This document shows, piece by piece, positions 1 through 4,339 of a DNA stretch of 6,339 nt. A program made the translations under genes and the position numbers. Origin of the DNA: an uncultured Lachnospiraceae bacterium (GTDB lineage Bacteria; Bacillota_A; Clostridia; Lachnospirales; Lachnospiraceae); the NCBI GenBank assembly GCA_946613735.1, contig CAMOFS010000103.1:1-6339 (forward strand). Reading direction: 5' to 3'. The notes beneath the pieces are model-generated. The model was not told the origin of the DNA, did not search any database, and saw only the letters and a program-made list of their open reading frames with translations. Numbering within the stretch: position 1 is the stretch's first letter; the number at the start of each line of letters is the position of its first letter.

Positions 1-275
1 ATGAGGATACCATCTATGCCGGCAACCGCTTTATGATCTATGCCATGCATCCCGAGGTGGAGATCTCGGTTCATGTCGCATGGGGCTTTAAGAAGCAGAA
101 TACTGCCGTTATGATCGGCAAGTCCATCATTAACCGATCCTCAGATTTCAATATTGGTGATCTGTGCTTAAAGTACGGTGGCGGCGGCCACGCCAACGCC
201 GGTACCTGCCAGCTTGACAATGACGAGGTGGACGCCAAGCTCCCCGGAATCATAGACGAGCTCAACGGGAAATGA
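1..275 (+). CDS. DHH/DHHA1-family phosphoesterase, C-terminal part (5' end outside window)
   Basis: Only the last 90 codons are present; the reading frame is open from base 3 and ends with TGA at 273-275. The visible piece is a DHHA1-type substrate-binding domain, marked by the glycine-rich motif GGGGHANAGT at fragment residues 59-68, preceded by a beta-rich segment (SVHVAWGFK) and a GKSIINRSSDFNIGDLCLKYG stretch. In this superfamily (NrnA-like oligoribonucleases, exopolyphosphatase-like proteins, RecJ) the N-terminal DHH domain holds the metal-binding aspartates and histidines, and the DHHA1 glycine-rich loop binds substrate phosphate. The catalytic half lies upstream, so the substrate (nanoRNA, cyclic dinucleotide product or polyphosphate) cannot be told. 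Its stop overlaps the start of the polyamine transporter gene by four bases, so the two are probably co-transcribed and translationally coupled. The family call is firm; the exact function is not. Confidence 0.82.
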   Translation, partial: EDTIYAGNRFMIYAMHPEVEISVHVAWGFKKQNTAVMIGKSIINRSSDFNIGDLCLKYGGGGHANAGTCQLDNDEVDAKLPGIIDELNGK

Positions 276-2173
276 AAAGGGCAGAAAGCGGATTGAAGAA
301 ACTTTATATTGCACTTATATTCATCTTTTTGTATGCACCCATAGCGGTGCTCTTTGTGCTATCTGTAAACGACTCCAGATCCCGGGTGGTCTGGGGTGGT
401 TTTACGTGGCGCTGGTACCGCGAGCTTTTCTCCGATGCCACGGTGATGGCGGCCCTTAAGAATACCATGATCATTGCTTTTGTAGCGGCATTTGTCGCCA
501 CGGTCATCGGACTTTTTGCAGCCATAGGCATCACAGCCATGAAGAGGCGCAAGGCGGCCGTATATCTGGGAGCGGGCAATATCCCACTTATCAATGCCGA
601 TATCGTTACGGGCATCACACTGATGCTTTTTTTCTCCAGATTTTCACATCTTGGTATGGCCAGTGTTCTTTTGGCCCATATTACCTTTTGCATCCCCTAC
701 GTTTTGCTTTCCGTGCTGCCGGCATTGGCGGGTATTGACTGGCACCTGTATGAGGCGGCCCGGGATCTGGGAGCTACCAGCCGTGTAGCTTATCGAAAGG
801 TGATATGGCCGGAGCTTTTGCCCAGTGTGACAGGTGGCTTTTTTATAGCACTTACCATGTCCATGGATGACTTCGTGGTGACTTATTTTACCCGTGGCGC
901 GGGGGTGGATACCCTTTCCACCATGATATACGGTGAGATGAAAAGGGGTATCAAGCCTCAGATGTTTGCACTTTCATCGGTGATATTTACTGTGGTGCTT
1001 ATCCTCTTGCTTCTGATATACCTCCTACCGGGAGACAACAGGGGAGAGCGGCCAAAGATCGCGGAGACCCTTCCTGTTGCCATGCGACAGATAGCAGCAG
1101 TAGTTCTCATAGGCGTATCGGCCCTTACCCTTACAGCCTGTGGCAGCATACAAAAGCCCAAATACGGGGCTGAGCCGGAGGAACCTGTGGCAGAGCCGGC
1201 CTCTAAGACGGTGACAGTGCTTAACTATGGCGAGTATATTGACCGCGAAGTGCTGGATGATTTTTATGACGAGACCGGGATAAGGGTGCTTTATGACGAG
1301 GCTACCACACCGGAGGAGATGTACACCAAATACAAGTCGGGCGCCATTAGCTATGACCTGATCTGTACCTCGGAATACATCATAAAAAAGTTGATGGATG
1401 AGGGGGAGCTTTTTACCATAGATACCGATTCCATGGAGTATTACGGCAATATGGATCCCAAGATACTCAAAATGGCACAGACCTATGATCCGGACAACAG
1501 CTATTCCATCCCCTATTTTTACGGTACGGTGGGGATCCTCTACAACACCTCCAAGGTGGAGGGGGACATCGACAGCTGGAGCGTGCTTTTTGACAAAAGC
1601 TACGCCGGGGAGATCATCATGCAAAACTCCATCCGGGATGCCTATATGTGTGCGCTGAAATATCTGGGTTATTCCCTTAACGACACGGACGTGGAGCATC
1701 TTTTGGAGGCCCAGCGGCTTTTACTAAAACAAAAGCCTGATGTGGAGGCTTACTTTGTGGACGAGGTAAGAGAGGAAATGGTGGCGGGTAATGCCACCCT
1801 TGCGGTGTGCTATTCCGGCGAAGCTTATCTGGCCAATGAATACGACGATAATTTGACCTACGTGGTGCCCAAGGAGGGCTCCAACCTCTGGATAGATTCC
1901 TGGGTCATGACCAAAAGGTGTACGGACAAAGAAGCGGCTACAATGTTTTTGGATTACATGTGCCGGGAGGATGTGGCTATGGCCAACTTTGAGGAGGTGT
2001 ATTATCCTACCCCGAACCTGGCTGTGTATAATGAACTGGATGAGGAGATCCGTGAGGATGAGCTGGTCTTTCCTCCGGAGGAAGTCCTCTCAAACTGTGA
2101 GGTCTACGAGACACTTCCGGATGAAGTGACAGAGCTCTACGGCGAGATGTGGAAGGAGCTGAAGGTATACTGA
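272..2173 (+). CDS. potCD: Fused spermidine/putrescine ABC permease (PotC) and substrate-binding protein (PotD)
   Basis: A 633-residue fusion of two normally separate importer subunits. Residues 1-253 are a PotC-like permease with six hydrophobic segments (about 10-32, 64-90, 102-122, 127-153, 184-206, 231-253). The cytoplasmic EAA loop that docks on the ATPase is at 161-186 (EAARDLGA, then VIWPELLP). A short charged linker (254-270) leads to a seventh hydrophobic stretch (271-289) ending in lipobox LTAC with Cys290, then an acidic Pro-rich spacer and a PotD-like binding domain from about 313 to 633. PotD hallmarks include NYGEY (318-322), SIPYFYGT (412-419), WIDSW (540-544) and YYPTPNLA (577-584). 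The binding domain should lie outside the membrane. The ATG overlaps the upstream stop (ATGA); only a weak purine run precedes it, suggesting coupled translation. No stop or frameshift separates the halves. Some contact residues differ from E. coli PotD, so the exact polyamine is uncertain. Confidence 0.93.
   Translation: MKRAESGLKKLYIALIFIFLYAPIAVLFVLSVNDSRSRVVWGGFTWRWYRELFSDATVMAALKNTMIIAFVAAFVATVIGLFAAIGITAMKRRKAAVYLGAGNIPLINADIVTGITLMLFFSRFSHLGMASVLLAHITFCIPYVLLSVLPALAGIDWHLYEAARDLGATSRVAYRKVIWPELLPSVTGGFFIALTMSMDDFVVTYFTRGAGVDTLSTMIYGEMKRGIKPQMFALSSVIFTVVLILLLLIYLLPGDNRGERPKIAETLPVAMRQIAAVVLIGVSALTLTACGSIQKPKYGAEPEEPVAEPASKTVTVLNYGEYIDREVLDDFYDETGIRVLYDEATTPEEMYTKYKSGAISYDLICTSEYIIKKLMDEGELFTIDTDSMEYYGNMDPKILKMAQTYDPDNSYSIPYFYGTVGILYNTSKVEGDIDSWSVLFDKSYAGEIIMQNSIRDAYMCALKYLGYSLNDTDVEHLLEAQRLLLKQKPDVEAYFVDEVREEMVAGNATLAVCYSGEAYLANEYDDNLTYVVPKEGSNLWIDSWVMTKRCTDKEAATMFLDYMCREDVAMANFEEVYYPTPNLAVYNELDEEIREDELVFPPEEVLSNCEVYETLPDEVTELYGEMWKELKVY
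1082..1141 (+). other. Buried lipoprotein signal peptide at the PotC/PotD junction
   Basis: These codons encode residues 271-290 of the fusion. Read alone, they form a textbook lipoprotein signal peptide: Met271, Arg272, a hydrophobic core (IAAVVLIGVSALTL) and the lipobox LTAC ending at Cys290, followed by Gly-Ser and a flexible linker. In a separate PotD this would direct export, diacylglyceryl attachment to Cys290 and cleavage by signal peptidase II. Here it follows six permease helices, which places its N-terminal side in the cytoplasm, the correct orientation for either a seventh helix or an internally cleaved signal. Internal initiation at Met271 looks weak: the nearest SD-like GGAG (1063-1066) is 15 bases from the ATG, and a stronger AGGGGAGAG (1040-1048) is 33 bases away. 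That purine run may be a relic of the old potD RBS. Confidence 0.7.
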
Positions 2174-2182
2174 TCGCCCCGT

Positions 2183-2208
2183 GTCATCCTGGGCGAAGCG
2201 AAGGAATT
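2183..2208 (+). repeat. Dispersed GAGCGAAGCGAAGG-type repeat, copy 1 (+)
   Basis: First of two direct copies in the 84-bp spacer between the potCD fusion and potA. It reads GTCATCCTGGGCGAAGCGA followed by AGGAATT, and differs from copy 2 by G for A in the middle (TGGGCG for TGAGCG) and an extra A near the end (GGAAT for GGAT). The copies start 35 bases apart. Very similar short repeats (GTCATYCTGAGCGAAGCGAAGRATC) occur in intergenic regions of many unrelated bacteria, as I recall; their role is unknown. Confidence 0.8.
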
Positions 2209-2217
2209 GTCCCACAT

Positions 2218-2244
2218 GTCATCCTGAGCGAAGCGAAGGATCTT
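2218..2244 (+). repeat. Dispersed GAGCGAAGCGAAGG-type repeat, copy 2 (+), abutting the potA RBS
   Basis: Full-length copy with core TGAGCGAAGCGAAGGATC. ATCCT at 2221-2225 can pair with AGGAT at 2237-2241, so each unit can form a small hairpin with an 11-base loop. The repeat ends two bases before the SD AGAGGAG of potA, so a hairpin here would stand at the edge of the ribosome binding site. Confidence 0.85.
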
Positions 2245-2245
2245 T

Positions 2246-2252
2246 AGAGGAG
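2246..2252 (+). promoter_or_regulatory. Ribosome binding site of potA
   Basis: AGAGGAG lies five bases before the ATG at 2258. It fixes the potA start and gives a product that begins at the expected point of the ATPase fold. It directly follows repeat copy 2, so it either survived insertion of the repeat or was supplied with it. Confidence 0.8.
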
Positions 2253-2257
2253 AACAA

Positions 2258-3301
2258 ATGGAACAGGAAAGCAAAATACTATTGGAATTAAAGGGTGTGG
2301 CCAAGTCCTTCGAGACCACTGACGTGCTTCAGGGACTGGATCTTAAGATAGAAAAAAACACCTTCGTGACCCTTTTGGGTCCCTCGGGCTGCGGAAAGTC
2401 AACCACCCTTCGCCTTATCGCCGGATTTATCAAGCCCGATGAGGGCAGTATATTATTTGAAGGCAAGGACATCACAGGACTCCCTCCGGAGCAGCGTGAG
2501 GTCAATACTGTGTTCCAGAATTATGCCCTTTTTACCCATATGACGGTGGCAGAGAATATCGCTTTTGGGCTGAAGCTGAAAAAATATCCCAAGGACTATA
2601 TTGCGGACCGCGTGAATTATGCCCTGTCCCTGGTAAATCTGGAGGGCTATGATGATCGTAATCCCAAGACGCTTTCAGGGGGACAGCAGCAGCGCATAGC
2701 TATAGCCAGGGCTATAGTAAATGAGCCCAAGATACTGCTTTTGGACGAGCCCCTTGGAGCCCTGGATCTTAAGCTTAGAAAGTCTATGCAGATAGAGCTT
2801 ATGAAGCTTAAGGAAGAGCTGGGGATCACCTTTGTATATGTGACCCATGACCAGGAGGAGGCCCTTACCATGTCAGACCAGATCGTGGTCATGAACCATG
2901 GTGTGATAGAGCAGATCGGAAGTGCCGAGGATATTTATAACGAGCCTAAAAATGCCTACGTGGCCAGGTTTATCGGAGAGGCTAACCTTAAGACGGGTAA
3001 GATGGCATCTGCCTCCGTGGTGAATATCGAGGGAGTGGATTTTGACTGTACGGATGAGGGCTTTTTGGCCGGGACTCCCGTGGATGTGATGATCCGTCCG
3101 GAGGATGTGGAGCTTGTCACCCCTGACAAGGGTCGGGTTACCGGAGTCGTAAGCGATATGATCTTTAAGGGGATCTTTTACCATATAACAGTAAAATGCG
3201 GGGATAATGAGTGGAAGGCTGCTTCAACAACCCCTACACCTGTGGGTACTGAGGTGGGAGTGTACGTCGACCCATTTAATATCAGAAACATGATGAGATA
3301 A
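2258..3301 (+). CDS. potA: Spermidine/putrescine ABC transporter ATP-binding protein PotA
   Basis: A 347-residue ATPase that powers polyamine import on the cytoplasmic face, working as a dimer against the EAA loops of the PotC and PotB permeases. All nucleotide-binding motifs are intact: Walker A GPSGCGKST (41-49), Q-loop Gln87 in VFQNYALF, signature LSGGQQQR (139-146), Walker B ILLLDE (159-164) with catalytic Glu164, D-loop GALD (167-170) and switch His197 in VTHDQEEA. Residues from about 241 form the C-terminal TOBE-type regulatory region, with the typical IRPEDVEL at 279-286. Length and domain order match PotA/MalK-type importer ATPases. The MALE-type specificity of such ATPases cannot be read from the sequence; the polyamine assignment rests on the flanking PotCD and PotB genes. 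In most pot operons this gene comes first; here it is second. Confidence 0.95.
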   Translation: MEQESKILLELKGVAKSFETTDVLQGLDLKIEKNTFVTLLGPSGCGKSTTLRLIAGFIKPDEGSILFEGKDITGLPPEQREVNTVFQNYALFTHMTVAENIAFGLKLKKYPKDYIADRVNYALSLVNLEGYDDRNPKTLSGGQQQRIAIARAIVNEPKILLLDEPLGALDLKLRKSMQIELMKLKEELGITFVYVTHDQEEALTMSDQIVVMNHGVIEQIGSAEDIYNEPKNAYVARFIGEANLKTGKMASASVVNIEGVDFDCTDEGFLAGTPVDVMIRPEDVELVTPDKGRVTGVVSDMIFKGIFYHITVKCGDNEWKAASTTPTPVGTEVGVYVDPFNIRNMMR

Positions 3302-3314
3302 TTATAACCTCCCC

Positions 3315-3381
3315 TGTCATCCTGAGCGTAGCGAAGGATCTTATAATTTCGAAGGGATTCTTCGCTTCGCTCAGAATGACA
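3315..3381 (+). repeat. Inverted repeat pair forming a long hairpin (copies 3 and 4)
   Basis: Copy 3 (+, 3316-3342) and copy 4 (inverted, 3356-3380) of the GAGCGAAGCGAAGG-type repeat face each other. Positions 3315-3342 can pair with 3354-3381 as a 28-position stem with two mismatches and three G-U pairs when transcribed, closing on an 11-base AT-rich loop (3343-3353, containing TTCGAA). No T-tract follows, so it does not look like an intrinsic terminator. It is more likely an mRNA-stabilising or RNase III-sensitive structure between potA and potB, or simply a MITE/REP-like insertion. Confidence 0.85.
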
Positions 3382-3384
3382 ATG

Positions 3385-3399
3385 GAATCTCAGAATGAC
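3385..3399 (-). repeat. Truncated fifth copy of the GAGCGAAGCGAAGG-type repeat (inverted)
   Basis: GAATCTCAGAATGAC matches both ends of inverted copy 4 (GGATTC...TCAGAATGAC) but lacks the central TTCGCTTCGC. It looks like a deletion remnant, in direct orientation with copy 4 and 19 bases away by the shared TCAGAATGAC end. It shows that this spacer has been a site of repeated insertion, duplication or decay. Confidence 0.6.
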
Positions 3400-3427
3400 A
3401 TTAGCTTAACGGTATTAGTGAGATAAC

Positions 3428-3431
3428 GAGG
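3428..3431 (+). promoter_or_regulatory. Closely spaced ribosome binding site of the PotB gene
   Basis: GAGG is only two bases before the ATG at 3434, closer than the usual five to nine. No better start exists: the frame is closed upstream by TGA at 3419-3421, and the next Met (codon 14) lies inside the first membrane helix with no SD. The start at 3434 is therefore kept, with probably modest initiation efficiency. Confidence 0.5.
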
Positions 3432-3433
3432 AA

Positions 3434-4216
3434 ATGAGAAGACAAAGATTTGCATTGCCATACATATACTGGATGATCGTGTTCGCGGTGATACCGCTGT
3501 TCATGCTGCTTCGCTATGCCCTTTTTGATGAGAGCGGCAGGATGACAGGGGCATATTTTGCCCAGGCCCTCACTGCGGTGCATATCCGCTCGTTTCTGCT
3601 TTCCTTTTTGCTGGCATTTTTATGTACCGTCATCTGCCTGCTTTTGGCTTACCCTCTGTCGCTGATATTAAAGAGCCTGCACATCAACGAAACGGGAGTT
3701 ATGATACTCATCGTCATCGCCCCCATGTGGATGAACTACGTGCTCCGCATCATGTCCTGGCAGCTTTTATTGTCCAAAAACGGAGTGATAAATATGATAC
3801 TCACCTCGGTTGGACTGCCGCCCCAGGATCTGGGCAATTCCGCAGCGGCCATAGTCATCGGCATGGTATATGACTATCTGCCCTTTATGCTGCTTCCGGT
3901 GTATCACACCATTTTATCCATAGATGAGAGACTTATCGACGCCGCCCACGACCTGGGGGCAGGCAGGCTGGCTGTGTTTTCCAAGGTGATCTGGCCTTTG
4001 TCACTGCCAGGAGTCATAAGTGGGGTAATCATGGTGTTCATCCCTTCACTTACCACCTTTGCCATTTCGGATATGCTGGGCGGAGGCAAGGTGATGCTCA
4101 TCGGTAATATCATCGAGCAGGAGTTTATAACCTCCATGGACTGGCATACGGGGTCGGCACTGTCTCTGCTGCTTTTGGTATTTACGATACCGGGATTATT
4201 TATGCAGGGGAAATGA
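3434..4216 (+). CDS. potB: Spermidine/putrescine ABC transporter permease PotB
   Basis: A 260-residue inner-membrane permease, partner of the PotC half of the fusion. Six hydrophobic segments are visible (about 9-30, 53-79, 88-112, 136-157, 190-212 and 239-256). The EAA loop that contacts PotA is at 169-193, as DAAHDLGA followed by KVIWPLSLPGV. MWMNYVLRIMSWQ (98-110), FGGGK-like MLGGGKVMLIGN (214-225) and the region around DWHTGSALS (236-244) are typical of the PotB branch, which tells it apart from PotC. The protein ends soon after the sixth helix (LFMQGK), giving a slightly shorter C-terminus than the roughly 275-285 residues I recall for the family. I checked the other frames past the stop and found no hydrophobic or conserved continuation, so I read it as a short tail, not a frameshift. 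It is the last gene of the transporter set. Confidence 0.92.
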   Translation: MRRQRFALPYIYWMIVFAVIPLFMLLRYALFDESGRMTGAYFAQALTAVHIRSFLLSFLLAFLCTVICLLLAYPLSLILKSLHINETGVMILIVIAPMWMNYVLRIMSWQLLLSKNGVINMILTSVGLPPQDLGNSAAAIVIGMVYDYLPFMLLPVYHTILSIDERLIDAAHDLGAGRLAVFSKVIWPLSLPGVISGVIMVFIPSLTTFAISDMLGGGKVMLIGNIIEQEFITSMDWHTGSALSLLLLVFTIPGLFMQGK

Positions 4217-4255
4217 TTGGAATTTATAGAAAAAGTATTGCTTATATGTTAAACT
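4217..4255 (+). promoter_or_regulatory. Weak candidate promoter upstream of the M16C peptidase gene
   Basis: This AT-rich stretch directly after potB has TAGAAA (4227-4232) and TAAACT (4250-4255) separated by 17 bases, each matching four of six positions of the sigma-A consensus. An alternative is TTGGAA (4217-4222) with TATATG (4243-4248) at a poor 20-base spacing. Neither is strong. The functional change from transporter to peptidase and the 123-bp gap make a separate promoter plausible, but no terminator is evident after potB, so read-through is equally possible. Confidence 0.3.
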
Positions 4256-4276
4256 AATTAACGCCTTTGGGCATCA

Positions 4277-4321
4277 GTTCATCAGTCGCTTTGCGACAGC
4301 TTCTTTTAGTAGGAGAAGCCT
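4277..4321 (+). repeat. Two-hairpin dispersed repeat of clostridial type
   Basis: The segment contains two adjacent stem-loops: GTCGC-TTT-GCGAC (4285-4297), then GCTTCT paired with AGAAGC (4299-4304 with 4314-4319), extendable by two T-G pairs and one T-A to nine pairs around an AGT loop. The arrangement TTCATCAGTC, hairpin, ACAGCTTC, hairpin, GAAGCCT matches the layout of a common intergenic repeat that I recall from many Clostridia genomes, in which stem sequences vary but the joining bases CAGTC, CAGCT and AGCCT are conserved. It is a different family from the repeats in the two upstream spacers. It ends three bases before the RBS of the next gene. Confidence 0.65.
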
Positions 4322-4323
4322 GA

Positions 4324-4329
4324 AAGGAG
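4324..4329 (+). promoter_or_regulatory. Ribosome binding site of the M16C peptidase gene
   Basis: AAGGAG lies ten bases before the ATG at 4340, a slightly long but normal spacing. A second AGGAGAA (4311-4317) sits inside the second hairpin of the repeat and is too far away to serve this start. The strong RBS decides the start codon. Confidence 0.75.
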
Positions 4330-4339
4330 AACCAGTAAT

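Noticed and set aside
1025..1699. Minus-strand open frame of 224 codons inside the fusion gene
   Set aside because: It lies wholly antisense to the well-supported PotC/PotD coding frame, has no recognisable domain, and its composition is that expected of a shadow frame.
3315..3381. Rho-independent terminator between potA and potB
   Set aside because: The stem is long but is followed by AATGGAATCTC, with no T-tract, and it splits subunits of one transporter.
2183..3399. CRISPR array or tandem satellite
   Set aside because: Only a few copies, in both orientations, with unequal spacing and a whole gene between the two clusters; no array-like spacers.
3622..3873. Small + strand open frame of 83 codons within potB
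   Set aside because: Out of frame with the strongly supported permease, no RBS and no family features.
4180..4255. Frameshift truncating the potB C-terminus
   Set aside because: Translating the other two forward frames past the sixth helix gave no hydrophobic or PotB-like continuation, and the annotated frame stays hydrophobic to near its stop.
4285..4308. Terminator of the transporter operon (GTCGC-TTT-GCGAC hairpin followed by a T-rich stretch)
   Set aside because: The stem is only five pairs, and the T-rich part (TTCTTTT) is three bases away and belongs to the second hairpin. The dispersed-repeat explanation fits better, although weak termination is not excluded.
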